DNA of 64,000 nt from contig CM041779.1 in NCBI GenBank assembly GCA_023374045.1, positions 270,850,062 through 270,914,061 on the forward strand, written 5' to 3'. Shown here piece by piece: positions 44,464-56,362 of the stretch. Origin of the DNA: Limonium bicolor (taxonomy: Eukaryota; Streptophyta; Magnoliopsida; Caryophyllales; Plumbaginaceae). Both the position numbers and the translations under genes were made by a program. How positions within the stretch are numbered: position 1 is the stretch's first letter; each line of letters begins with the position of its first letter. The notes under the pieces were generated by a model that saw only the letters and a list, made by a program, of their open reading frames with translations, did no database searches and was not told the origin of the DNA.

Positions 44464-47400
44464 TGAAATACCCCAAACCTTGATATGTTGTTTAAACATT
44501 AAACTATGGTATGTAAAGGCTAAAAAGTGCCTTAGGAACATCAGTGAACGATTTAAACCATAGTAAAAACAATAAAGTACCATAAATACAGTTTGAGCAA
44601 AAACATGCTCTAAGCTTGGAGTGAACTTGGTTAGGACCCAAAGAGCCTACCAAGACTTAACAATATTCAATTATGATTTAATAAGGCTAATTAAGTCGTT
44701 AGGAAACCTTGATAGACAATTAAACCAAACAAAACACAAATAAATACCTTAAAGTCAATATGGGCAAAAATGTGCTCTAAGCTTGGGATAGATTTGTATA
44801 AGACCTAAAGGTCATACCTATACCATATTTACATGTTAATGAACATATTAAACCAGTTACTAAAGAAAACCAAGCTTGAAAACAAGTTAAAATACAAAAT
44901 GTGCTTTAAGGAGTCTTAAAGCACATTTTTGAAAAATTGTCTTGTAAATGAGTTTTGAGTGGATAAATGTCCATCATTACTCTTTAATTAACATGTTTAC
45001 TATTTGGTATCACATTAGGAAGTCTAAATCAATGGGAAATAAAAAATTTCACAAATATGTGCCTTGTTTTGTGAATAGTAACCAAAATATGCTAGTTTAT
45101 GACATAAGTCAATATAAGTAAGTTAATTGGTCAACAAAGACCAAACTACCCCTAAGTGGATGATGGGGGCCGGTTTATATTATGGTGAGTCACCACCATG
45201 TAAAAATCATTTAAAGAAAGGAAGGGAAAAGTAAGTAAAAAGAAGAAAGTTACTTTATAACATAAATATCTTGTAAAAGCAAACACCTCATTTCATTTCT
45301 TCCTTTCCCACTCACTTCCACCGTCTCCAACCTCCCTCTCTTATCCATTCTCGGTTTGCTACAGCAAACCATACCCTCTCCATCTTTGAATGCTTGTAAC
45401 TTCTAGCTCCATGATCCAAATTCAATTTCAAGACTACCATTCTTCTAGTTAGGCCAAGCTCTACAACTTTGTCTTTCCAAATCTTCAAAAGCTCCATTTC
45501 GGTGCCATGGAGATTCACCATTGAAGGAGCTTGAGCTCACCTTTTCTTGCCTTGTCATTCTCCTTTGCTTCAAGGTAAGGAAAATCAAAGCAAATCAAAG
45601 TTTCCTCTCATATTTCTACATGTCTGAAAATTCACCATTAATGGTGTCTTCTCTTGTTCTTCCATAGCTCCATTTCAATCTTCAAAGGACAAGGATGAGT
45701 CCTCTCTTGATGCTTATTCAAGCTCTCTTTTTATTCCAAGGTAAAACAACTATCCTAATGTGTTAAGACAATATATATAACCTAGGGTTTGTAAATGAGT
45801 TTAAGCATGAAGCTTGAATGCTCATTGGTTTTACTTGTATATTGATTAGAACATTGACAAGTAACCAAGTCCTCTTGCCGATTTCCAAACAAGGAAGAAC
45901 AAAGGTGTTCAAGTAAAAGTCTTGAAGAAAAGAGGTAAACAAACTAACTCAATGTAGTTTAAATGCCTTAGGAAAAATGAGCTTGATTTGCTTAATAAAA
46001 TGCCTAAGGAGCCAATGGCAAAAGAGCTAGTGAATTGTTCTTAAGGGAATTATTAAAAGGCATATGTGATGTTGAGTGTATTTGCAGGTCAATGGCAATA
46101 TATATGTGGGAAATTCAGTGTTTAAGGTTTAAGCAATTTAAGGGCCTAAGAGCCATGTTATTTAAGGGCCTAAGTGCCAAGCAATTTAAGTTCATGCACT
46201 ATATTGTGATGTAGTGTAGTTTGAGGTTTAGTTGTGTGTAAAGAGTGTTCCTTGTAAAGTTGTGTCTTTGATGTTTAAAGGATGAAAAGCCATGTGTTGT
46301 GTATAAGGATGTGAATTAAAACATTGAGTGTTCTTGGGGTGTATTAAAGTGAACAACTATGTTGTTTTGGTGTTTGGTGATACAAGAGGAACTATGTCAA
46401 AATTTGGTTAATGAACAAGGAGTTCTAGGTGTTTAAAATGATGTTTGGTGACCTAGGTTGAACTAGGAATGATTAAGGTTTGAATTGGTGAAAGAAGGTG
46501 AATTAAGGTGTTCTTAAGTGTTAAAGTGTCGTGGTCATTATCTTGGAGGATTTAGAATGCAAATGAGAGTTAAAGATACTTGTAGCCATGGTGAGATTGT
46601 GTTAAGGATCTAGACAAAGGTTGGTAACAATGAGGAAGTAAGGTGTTATAAGGAAGATGTTTGAACTTGTGAAGAAAATTCTAGGAAGGACATAAAGTGT
46701 TTTGGTGGGCTAAATAATGTGTGGAAACATGTTATAAACCTAAGGGAGGAAACATTATAAGTGTTGAGCATTTTGGCAAGAAATGAGTAAGTGTTTAAAG
46801 ATATAGAAGATGAGTTTTCTGCCACGTCCGAACTTCCGTCCGAATTTGGAAGCTCGGACATGCCCTGTTGCGTCTAAATTTTCTGAGTTTCGACCAGTGT
46901 CCGAACTTCTGTCCGGCCTTTGATGTTCGGACAAACCCGTCTCTTTTCTCTGGTTTTTCCTCGACCTGTGTCCAAACTTTGGGAAGCTCGGACACATGTT
47001 CGGACACTCGAAATTTTTCCTTTGATTTTTCCTCGACCTATGTCCGAACTTTGAAAGCTCGGACACATGTTCGGACATACGTCTGGTTTCACCCATTTGA
47101 GTCTCGACCAATGTCCGAACTTTGGAAACTCGGACATAAGTTCGGACATGGTACAATTTTGACCAAACAACTTTGTTTAAGGTTAGAAAATGATATCTAA
47201 TGATGGGGATTGATAAGTAATGATGTTATGAGATTGTTAAGGACATGTTAAGTGAGTTATAATGATAGTTGAGTGGGTGAAAAGTTGTGTTAAAATGTAA
47301 AAGTAAAACAAGTTAAAAATGTGAAGTTATTTAACTGTTCAACGGGAGTAAGTCATGAGCATTAGACTTTAAACAAACAAGTTACCCAGGTGTTAATGAA

Positions 47401-48997
47401 AGTAAATGTAATGTTACCAGTTGTTCAAAGATGTTACGAGGAACATGTGATGGCACGTTAGAGTGAAACCCCGGTGACAGGTATGGTTTTCTTGCAACCT
47501 GTGTCCTACCGGATTACACCGGCTTGTATGCCAATGTGTTTTTCTGTATGTATGCCACGTTATAAGATAAATCATGAAACGAGTTTACAGTTGTTATTGT
47601 TGTTATATGTTGCGTACCGATACCGGTAACCTCGAATGCGCATGAAAGGCTAGTTAACCATTATTAGGTAAGCGTAAGAGAACGGTGTCCGGTAACAACG
47701 TTTCCAACCTAAGGAACGTTCTAACCACGGCTATGCATGAGTTAGTTGTGTGATGTTGTGTGTGATGTTGCTGTAAATGTATGACCCTCCTTTGTGTGAT
47801 TAACTCAGTTGTAGTACTGTACTGTGTGCTGATGTGATAGGTTCCACAGCGGAGTCTTTATCTGTGAATATTTATATATTATGGGGGGGTGAGGAATCCA
47901 GTAGTTCCGGTCTCGCGTTGTTTGGGAGTTGTTGTATACAGTTTCTTCAGCTTCCTCTCTGTTGGTTGTCTTCCTTCATTGGTCTTCGATCACCCCTGAG
48001 CTTAACCAAGGCTCTTGACTCACGTCTGTTGGGGATTATGTACGGTGTGTTCGGATCACTATGTCCGATCCATCTTTGTGTTAAGTTATCCGTTCGCCTA
48101 AAAGGACGGTATATGTAAACAAGCTTAGCATGAGTTTGACAGCATTCTCTAGGCTCTCCAGTGAACTAACTATGTTTGGGGCGGTTCCTAAAGAGATCCG
48201 TACCCGTTATGTTATGTGTTATTGATGTACTGCAATGCTTATTGCGATGTGATGTTATTTGTTGATTAAAATATGGAGTATGTGGATCATGGATATGAAT
48301 CCCAGTTTATAATAAGAGGCGTTTGAGGATAACCCGATTAGTGGGTAAGTGCCGTCTATTAAGGAAGTAGCTCCATTAGAGGAGAAACACTCTGGGGTTA
48401 AAGAACACAATGAGTGATTTATTAAGTGTAGATGTGTTGTCTGTTTGTTGAGCCCTATTGTTGTGTGTATGTAATGTGTTATGTGTTAATGGTTACATGC
48501 ATGGTTAAAATATAATCAACCGCATGCTAAGACGACAAGTAGTCGTGCGTGGCCCGGTAGCATGCGTGCTGCGGGATTACCATACCAGCAAAGGTGCTGA
48601 GCCCCTGGGGGCCACCCTTTCTTCTTTTTCCTATTTCAGGTACAAGGAGCTGGAAGCCGTTCGAGAGTAGGACGGGGTAGTGGTTGTACATGGGTAGCCA
48701 TTTAAATTGTGTATGTATTGTAGGTGTAGTAAGACCGAAATTGTTATCGGCATTAGTTTGTAAATACTCGGTATAGTTGGAATGTTTATGTATGTTGGTT
48801 GTTGTAAATGGAAAGGGATAGAATGTGCAGTCGCTCGGGAATCTAGTCCATCAGACCGATACAATGTATATGTAATAGCCTTGTTAGCCACGTGGGTGGT
48901 TAACGGCGTGTAACACCAACGAGTTAAGTAATGTGATGAAGTATGTTTTCCCCTGCAGTTAGTTGTTAGGTGTGTTGTTGTTAGATGGGGTGTTATA
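44464..48997 (+). repeat. 3' LTR of the inner LARD
   Basis: Matches 35,112-39,607 almost base for base. It carries 38 extra bases after 47,580 (absent at about 38,227) and a few single-base changes per several hundred bases by eye. The terminal dinucleotide has changed from CA to TA. Confidence 0.93.
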
Positions 48998-49648
48998 GTG
49001 TTATGAATTCTTTCATAGTTATCTGAACTATGTTGTTCGGTTATTACGGCCTCCTGGCGTGTGGGTTTGGTACTAGTCCAACCTCGACTAATTCCTTAGT
49101 CGGTTCGTATACCGTTACTGGTATTATCTAACATTTCAGTCTGTAGACTCTCTCGTCTCGGGCTTGTTACTCTGTCCTTTTCGCTCCACTGCGCGGTTGT
49201 GCTTCCCTTCTCGCCGGCTGTGCATGGTTCTCACGACTGCGTAGCACGTCGCCCCATGGTGCCATAAATTCCATTATCCTTTATTTAGGATCTTCAATCC
49301 TCCGCCATTAAGCGTGGTCATTGTCATCCAATGGGAACCGTCTCCGGGACTTCCAGTTCTTGGACTCTACCGTATGACAGGTTCTTTTTCTAATAAGGTT
49401 TGTTTTTGCAACTGACAGATCGGGTTTTACCCGAGTGTGAGAGGTCTTTCCATCTCTCTGGCGTTCTTCTCCCAACTTAATACCGTGGGTTGCGGAGGGC
49501 GGGTATGGTTGTTGTAGGTTTCCGGTTCACGCGAAAGTTCCTATCTAGCGTACCTCACACGCTAACACTCAACCCTTAGCCCTAAGTCTCTAATTCCTAA
49601 CTCAGCATTTCATCCATCAGAGCGATACTTCGCTCTGATACCACTTTT
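48998..49648 (-). other. Outer LARD internal domain, 5' part, with primer-binding site
   Basis: Continuation of the outer interior after the inner insertion. On the minus strand the primer site TGGTATCAGAGC (49,632-49,643) follows the 5' LTR by five bases and overlaps a hairpin with stem ATCAGAGCGA (49,616-49,639). The sequence down to about 49,430 matches 39,640-39,850 of the inner element in reverse. No coding sequence. Confidence 0.85.
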
Positions 49649-52600
49649 TGTAACACCCCTACCGCTAATACCGTCATTACTGTACAAATACTTACCTTCG
49701 CAGCGGATATTACATACACAATGGCGGGTGTACAATGCCGTTAGTCACCCACGTGACTAACAAGGCTAGCTACACTACTACTTACTATCGGTCTGATGAC
49801 GTGAATATACCGAGTACACTACTCCATGCATTTCTTTCCATTACATTCTCAAATAATAATTGAAATACAACTTCAATACAATACTATACCGAGTCTACTA
49901 CAATCCTTAAATTACCGATACAGTTTGGACTTCCAAATTCACAATACATTACAAATACAATCCCTATTACTCAACTACCCATGCTTACATAGCAACCCCG
50001 TCCTACTCTCTCGAACGATGGTCAGCTTCGAATACCTGTAAAAATAAAAACGTTGCCCCTAGGGGCTCAGCAAAATTGCTGCATATGAAATTCGCATATA
50101 CCGCGTGCTAACCGCGGTACGCTGACTACTTTGGGTCGGATATACATGGAGTTCGTTTTACATGCATACATACATACTAATACTACAACAATCCCATCAA
50201 CAATACTTACATACATATACAAGGTTCGTTACCTACCAAGGGAAACAGTTTAACAGTCAACTGTTCATTTAGCTATTCGTTCACAAAGTTTACACCAAGC
50301 TTAATCTTACTTACTCGTTGTTTTACTCACACAGCGCTCAATACCTTACTCATTATTTACTCATTCTCTACTTAGTACTCACTACTACTAATACTTACTC
50401 TTACTCAGTACTCATCACTTGCTCTCGCATTCTCAGTACCCATACTCTTCTCCTTACTCGTACTTACTCATTGCTCGGTACTCATTACATACTCATGCTT
50501 ACTCCTTACTCAATACTCATTACTTTACTCATACATACACAATACTCAATACTCATTACTTTTGGCCTCTGGGCGGAGTCATACACAAGACTCGCCACCG
50601 GGCCTACAAATACAAAGGGCTATACACTTAACTCCCCAAATACACAAATGTCCGTTTTTACCAGACTACTCAAATTCCCAACACTCCTCTCTCGGAGTAT
50701 CTTACAATCTCATGGATTAGCCTAGAAGTATCTCTCTCGATAACCTCCACTAGCTTAGGGAATTACCACCGTCTAGTATTCTCAGATTTAAGGGTTTCCC
50801 CTACGTATCGAATACTCTCATGTTTGGGACATTACTTACATCAGTCGGGTCCTCTCATAGTGGGTCGACTAGTTGCTAAGGGGTTTGAAGACCCCTCATC
50901 ATTCTTTACTACTCTCATGGTTCATGACTTGCACCAACATTAATTCCTCTAATAGGGGTTATTTATATACTCCCACTACTTATTGTTTGTGGATTGTTCA
51001 TTTCGGTTCTCCTACCGTTATCGGGAGGTTACTACTCCCATACACTCTCTCACATTCTATTGAGTTCATTGGTTTGCGTTATCGTTTGTTGGTTCATTAG
51101 TTTAGTGCGTTTCTACGTTTCCGTTAGTGCACAACATGACTCTTACTATGAGTCACTAAACAACAAGACTCATCTATGAGTTGTCTACGCACTAAGTGAA
51201 GCCACACAATCAATCAAGAAGGGTTAGCTCATACAACATACAGCAAGACATACAATGAAAGGCAATAAACAGTTTTCATGCTTTAGTCTTGATTAGCCGG
51301 CATACAACACACAAATCAATGTAACTCGGTTAGCATACGAGGCATGAGAAAATCATACCTTTCACCGGGGTTAGCTTTACCGTGTGTTCCCTTGTTCCTT
51401 GGTTCACACTTGTTCCACTGATAATGTTTCCAACATTGTTATTAATACTATGCTCATACGATACACAAATAATTACTACTCCCGTACTTACCCCGTTATC
51501 CCGGTATTCTTAGTTTCACTCATGTCAAACCATGTCCTTACTTCCCATTCATTTCCTACACTTGTTTACACTTCTTAGGACCTTTAAATATCACCAAACA
51601 AGGCCTTAACAACTTCTAAAACCATTACCAATCAATCCCCCATCATTAGGACAGCTTAAAACACATTCTGGCAAGTGTTTACATTGGTCCGGGTTTGTGT
51701 CCGGGGTTACAAACCTGGACCAATCACGGATTTCACTTTCTGTTGCATTTTTCATGTGGTCCGGGTTTGTGTACCGGGATACAAACCCGGACCAACCCCT
51801 GTTTTGTCTTTCTGGTGCGTTTTTGCTATGGTCCGGGTTTGTGTACCGATTTGCAAACCCGGACCATCCCTGGAACTGTCAAAATTTACAGTTTTTCACC
51901 AGTTTTCAACCCCTAATTCACCTCTAATCATTCCCTAATCATTCCACATGTTTCCTACATGTTTAAACACCTCAAAACATGCTCTAAACCTCTTCAAACC
52001 ATTGGTCAAATCTCTACTCAAATCCTTGCTCACATTCACCAAATTTTCCATTCCCACTGTTACACGTTGCACACTAGTGCTACAGATTTTACCTCTTGGC
52101 ACTTGCATTATTGTTCTAACTCCATTTGACCATACCAATTTATTCCTAGACAAGTGCATTATCTACACCCAAGTCCAACCTTTATTCTTAAGTTTATAAA
52201 CACTAACTCTTTTCTTATTTTTCCAATGCTCTTCAATACCCATTTACTACAGATTTTCACACACTTCATTCTCATCCTCCAATCACCATTCCATGGTTAC
52301 CAATCAGCTCAAATCCACCCTATAAACACCTAGTTAAGCCTAGGTCATCCCTTACACACTCTATACATAAAACTCATTCGGTTTCTACTAAAATTTTGCC
52401 AAAACTCCGTTGCTTCTCTAGCATTGTCCAAAACTCATCTCACCACCAAATTTTCATCCACATCCATCCTAATCTAGCCACACCCACAAGGGGTCCTATC
52501 AGCATACATAATTCCACAAAATTTCCTCAAACAACAATATCAACATATATACTCAATTTACTTGGCTTTAGGGCCTTTAACTCAAACAACAATTCACAAC

Positions 52601-54026
52601 TTCCTCCAACCTCATACAAATACATTGCTTTACTTATTTTGGGTTCATTATTCAATTTCACCCATCCCAAATCCTAAAGCAGTCAAAATAGCATTAGGGT
52701 AACTTAATTACCTTATTTCTCCATTCTTTGTTTCCAAGCTTCTCATCTCCTCTTCTTGGTCACAATCGGTCAAATGGGAATGGAGTTGTCAAACTCCATC
52801 CCAACACCCAAGAAGCACAAAATTGAACTTAATTAATAATCTTAACCCTTGGAAATACACTAATCCAATTAAGGGATTGAAACACCATAGTTAGGGTTCA
52901 CCTTTTTGGAGCTTTTTAAGATGTGCTTTCACCCTTGAATCAAGAAGGGAATTACTCCACCATTGGAGGGTTGAAACAAGGCTCCAAAACAAGAAGAAGG
53001 CAAGGCATGAGAATGGAAAAAATCGGCCAACACTACAAGGTGGGAAAAATATGAGTTTTCTTAGAAACTTTTTACCTTAATGGAAAGAGAAGACTCCAAG
53101 CTACAAGGTGGTGCTATTTTCTCTTCAAATGAGAAAAACCCATGGAGATGAACTTTCACCAATGGGATTTTGAAAAGATAGAAATGAAGCTCTTGAGGAG
53201 AGGAGCAAAAATATGTAATTTGTTTTTGATTTGGAGTTGTGATGTGGCTTAGGCAAGCTTGGAAAGAAGAGAAGACATGGATTGGGGCTTCAAAGTCGCT
53301 TCAGTATAGAGAGGGAAGAAGAGAGGAATCGGAAGAAGGAAGGAGGGGGAGTCTCACGCTGGAAAGGAAAGAAATGAAGAGAGAGAGAGAAGGTAAAGTG
53401 TTTTTACCTTACTTTTTACTTTTTACTTTATTTCGTTCTCTTTTTATTTCTAGCTAGTTTAAGTGTGTGAGAGAGCTAGTTACTCTCTTAAAAACCGGCC
53501 CACTAATATACATGAGCTGGGAGCGTTTTTTGTCTTTTACAGAAAACGCCCGTTAATTTACCCGGTTTAGCACTATTCACTAACCGGGCCCGTTTTCCGG
53601 AATTTTCTTGTTTCTTAATTTTTAATGGTTATCAAGCTTCCATTAATGTTTAATAATAGTTATTTAATGAACTATAATTTTTACGGGTTCGTTTGACCAC
53701 TCAAAGTCACGTTTTCGGGTTTTCTCAAAAAGCGTGCGCTAAAGCTTTATTAATGTTTTAACACATTGTTTGGATCCGTTTTCTTTGGGAATCATTCCCG
53801 TATATTAAATAGGCATGAATAAGCCTTAGGAATCCTTACAATACTCTAACCGAGGTCTCGTACCTCCTATGGTTATATAACGCTTATTTTAGCGTTTTTC
53901 GCTTTTTAAGCTTTTTCTCATTTCTTTTGGATTTATTTTCCTTACCAAAATTTCTTAGGCACTATTAGGCCCCTAAATTCCATATTAGAATAATTTAATC
54001 ACCATATTTAAGTTCGGCGTATTTCA
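49649..54026 (-). repeat. 5' LTR of the outer LARD
   Basis: Partner of 26,176-30,514; it starts TGTAACACCCCTACC on the plus strand. The TACTCA-rich part is longer here (about 50,390-50,520), and the hairpin array is at 51,685-51,866. The right edge abuts AAATA at 54,027-54,031. Confidence 0.94.
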
Positions 54027-54031
54027 AAATA

Positions 54032-54255
54032 CCTACGGAATACCCACGGTTATCAAGTTTGTATGCCACATGGATACCCACGGAATACCTACGGAAAAAG
54101 TACCCACGGAAATATCCCGTAGGTATTACCTATGGATTACCTGCAGATAAGTGTTTGGCTTACCTCTATACCCTACCCACGGAATACCTACGGAACGTTT
54201 TACCCTCGGGCTTTTCTGTGGGTATTCCGTGGGTAAATTTTAGACTTTTTTTTAA
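54032..54255. repeat. CACTA-like subterminal repeats resuming after the LARD
   Basis: Same ACC(C/T)ACGGAATACC and CCGTGGGTA motifs as 25,890-26,170, ending in a T-run followed by an A-run at about 54,245-54,263. This shows the outer LARD landed inside the array. Confidence 0.8.
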
Positions 54256-54482
54256 AAAAAGAAATATTACAACGCTTACTATGCAATTCTGTTTTATCTA
54301 AAAGAAACAACTAGTATCTGATCACCACGAGAGCCGATCGGAAAATAGCATAAAAGAGAGAAAATTAGACTTGTAAACTTGTGATAGTATACAAGACGTC
54401 CGACACATGTAATTGCCAGAGTAATAAGTCAATTGAGAGTAGCTTGAAAAACATGAATTGACAATCTTAGACAGGACTACCA

Positions 54483-54582
54483 TACATGAACCGGCTAGAC
54501 CATCCTGCTGGAGCGTTTAAGGAGAAAGTGCCTACATGAACTGGCTAGACCATCCTGCTGAAGCGTTTAAGAAGAAAGTGCC
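54483..54582 (+). repeat. 50-base tandem duplication
   Basis: Two adjacent copies start TACATGAAC(C/T)GGCTAGACC at 54,483 and 54,533 and differ at a few positions. The second copy begins the gene-like ORF next to it. Confidence 0.85.
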
Positions 54583-54916
54583 ACCGCTTCGTTCCGCAGC
54601 AAGTTTCATACTTTCAATAGGAACAGAGTTAAGATCAAGCATGCCACATCATAGATTACAGCAACAACTTGCTTCCGCACATTTTCATCATAAACCAACA
54701 GCCGGTCACGTAGAGCAACATATATTTGAGGAAATTCAGATCTGGAGGAAAAGAAAGCAAGCAGCTCTTGATATGTTCAAGGACCAGCATTCAGACCTCA
54801 ACTACTCTATCAGTCAGCCTCTTCAAAAACTCCAGAAATATGGCTCAAAAGCTTCATCAATAGGTTTCTCTATGACAACAAACAGTTCATCAACCAATTG
54901 TACATGGATAATATAA
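54536..54916 (+). pseudogene. Unrecognised gene-like ORF, possible captured fragment
   Basis: A 126-codon frame starts at the second copy of a 50-base duplication. Its composition is that of a normal soluble protein, unlike the repeat ORFs around it: LASAHFHHKPTAGHVEQHIF, then EEIQIWRKRKQAALDMFKDQ, then a Ser-rich end. I recognise no family. It lies between the CACTA subterminal repeats and the inferred right border, so a host exon fragment carried by the transposon is possible. Promoter, splice sites and upstream exons are not visible. It may equally be chance. Confidence 0.3.
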
Positions 54917-56070
54917 GTGACAAACTACATGCATTATTCTAGTACAAAAGCTTCATAATATTGCTTTCTTGACTAGTTACCAGGAGCTCACCAGTGATGG
55001 AGAAAGACATGATAACAACCAGGTTGAGAATAAAGATCGATGAAGCACCCATGACATCACAACTTTTGATAGTCAATCTTTTACCATGAACAGTCTTCAA
55101 CTACTCCACTGCAGAAAAAACAACATTCAACTCAGAGACATTAAATAAAACTTGAGGGAAACAACTGGTATTCTTGGCTCAAATGCAATCAACTCAAAGA
55201 AATTAATTAAAACTGTAGCACCAACTAGATGATTGTAAAAATGACTATCATCATAAAAGCTCATTGTATTTATACATCGATATACACATACAATTCTGCC
55301 AAGTAGATGTCGATTTATTTCAATTAGTGTCATTGAATGGAAGTTTACCCTCATAGTTAATAGAGGCATATGATGATTGAAAGGATGTAAACTCGACAGA
55401 TATTTAATTCTGGCAAAAAAAGTGCAAGGAATAAAAACAATATAGAAACATTACAAATAAAAAGTTGGTAATTTACAAGCACGAGAAAGGAAGATGAAGT
55501 TAGTGTAAAATAATATACTAAGAAGTTATGACATAATTAAGTACTCCAGTGAGGCATTTAATGTTTGGGAATCAAATTGCAATGGTGCTTCCAAAACTTA
55601 TATTTTCGTTATTCAATGAAATAAGACAGAGAAAGAGAGAGCAAAATAACATGAAAGCCACGTCACACAATTCCTTTTTTGGAGTCTGAATTACTTCTCG
55701 AATGCAATGCATATTGTGACCTTAACTACACAAAAACCTAGGGAAGTAGTAGAGAAAAGAACAGTATTCCTATGGCTTCTGAACAGTACAAGTCAAACCT
55801 TACACTTCGCCGTTCTCCCCAAGGCAATCAGTGGGAGTTACAGACAAGAGATAACTCTGTAGCTAATGTCAGTTTAACACTCAGGCGAATCCTCTAATTT
55901 AGAAGTTGATATTGGCGTCAAGCCGTAGAAGAAGCACTAAGTCTTGTACTCTGAAAAAAGTGTCAGTCACCTTGACCCAGCCTTAACGGACCATAAAATT
56001 AAGCTTGGCTAGGGGATAACTAAAAACTGGGCAAGTTAAGAGAATGTCGTATTTTTTAGAAATTACTAAT
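54917..56070. other. AT-rich DNA inside the inferred CACTA-like element
   Basis: No coding sequence or repeat could be supported. The right border at 56,070 is deduced from the point where LINE 2 resumes after CTA. Confidence 0.35.
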
Positions 56071-56079
56071 CTAGGCCTA

Positions 56080-56362
56080 CTACCAATGGGAGTCTTTGTT
56101 GGAGTGGCCCATCTTCAACCAGATAGTAGATTTAGTAGCAGCTTTGATGTCCGCAACAATGAGAGAGGAGTCCCTTGATTGGTTTGTCATGGCTCTCTTG
56201 TATCTCTCCATCCATAGGTAATAGACCACATTGGCGATAGTAGCTCTTTTCACTTGGTCGATCAAACTTTTCCTTTTGCAGTATCGGGCAATCCAGTGGG
56301 AACAGCTTTGGAGGCTTGTCCTATTTGTGGGAATCCCTAACCAGTCGCAAGTGCTCCACCAG
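56080..56362 (-). pseudogene. LINE 2 ORF2 C-terminus
   Basis: The frame reads WWSTCDWLGIPTNRTSLQSC, then ARYCKRKSLIDQVKRATIAN and VVYYLWMERYKRA, matching the end of LINE 1 ORF2 (WWTICDWLGISTNRRSLRSC, VVYHLWIERCKR). It ends in two stops near 56,084. It is cut on its upstream side by the solo LTR. Confidence 0.85.

Larger units (their letters stand above)
35112..48997 (+). mobile_element. Inner LARD: second large non-coding LTR retrotransposon
   Basis: LTRs of 4.50 kb (35,112-39,607) and 4.53 kb (44,464-48,997) enclose a 4.86-kb interior. Both LTRs start TGAAATACCCCAAACC; the left one ends GGTGTTACA and the right one GGTGTTATA, a single change in the terminal CA. Target duplication is ATGTT (35,107-35,111) against GTGTT (48,998-49,002), one mismatch. 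The primer site is 39,613-39,624 and the polypurine tract TTTTAAGGGGGGTAGAT is 44,447-44,463, preceded by TTCGAGGACGAA, a common pre-LTR sequence in chromovirus-type Gypsy elements. No gag or pol motif was found. It is inserted, in opposite orientation, in the interior of the outer LARD and so is younger. Confidence 0.92.
26176..54026 (-). mobile_element. Outer LARD: large non-coding LTR retrotransposon
   Basis: LTRs of about 4.34 kb (26,176-30,514) and 4.38 kb (49,649-54,026) are flanked by an exact 5-bp duplication, AAATA, at 26,171-26,175 and 54,027-54,031. On the minus strand the primer site TGGTATCAGAGC lies at 49,632-49,643 and the polypurine tract CTTTAAGGGGGGTAGAT at 30,515-30,531. 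Subtracting the inner insertion leaves an internal domain of about 5.2 kb without any ORF over about 130 residues and without recognisable gag or pol motifs. Very long LTRs with a conserved non-coding interior define large retrotransposon derivatives (LARDs), thought to be mobilised by Gypsy elements. The primer and polypurine contexts are Gypsy-like. Confidence 0.93.
25861..56070. mobile_element. CACTA-like element, itself split by the nested LARDs
   Basis: The left end CACTACTAGAAAAAACGG (25,861) is a standard plant CACTA terminal inverted repeat. Next to it lie many direct and inverted copies of ACC(C/T)ACGGAATACC and GTGGGTA (25,890-26,170 and, after the LARD, 54,032-54,240), like the subterminal transposase-binding repeats of CACTA elements. 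A 3-bp duplication CTA (25,858-25,860 and 56,071-56,073) fits the family. LINE 2 can be joined across it. The expected right terminus TTTTTTCTAGTAGTG is not present: 56,051-56,070 shows only a poor match and no subterminal repeats. The right border is therefore inferred from the LINE, not seen. Without the LARD insertion the element is about 2.4 kb. Confidence 0.5.

Noticed and set aside
56051..56070. Right terminal inverted repeat of the CACTA-like element
   Set aside because: ATTTTTTAGAAATTACTAAT matches the expected end only weakly. I use the border because the LINE resumes there, not because of a visible terminus.
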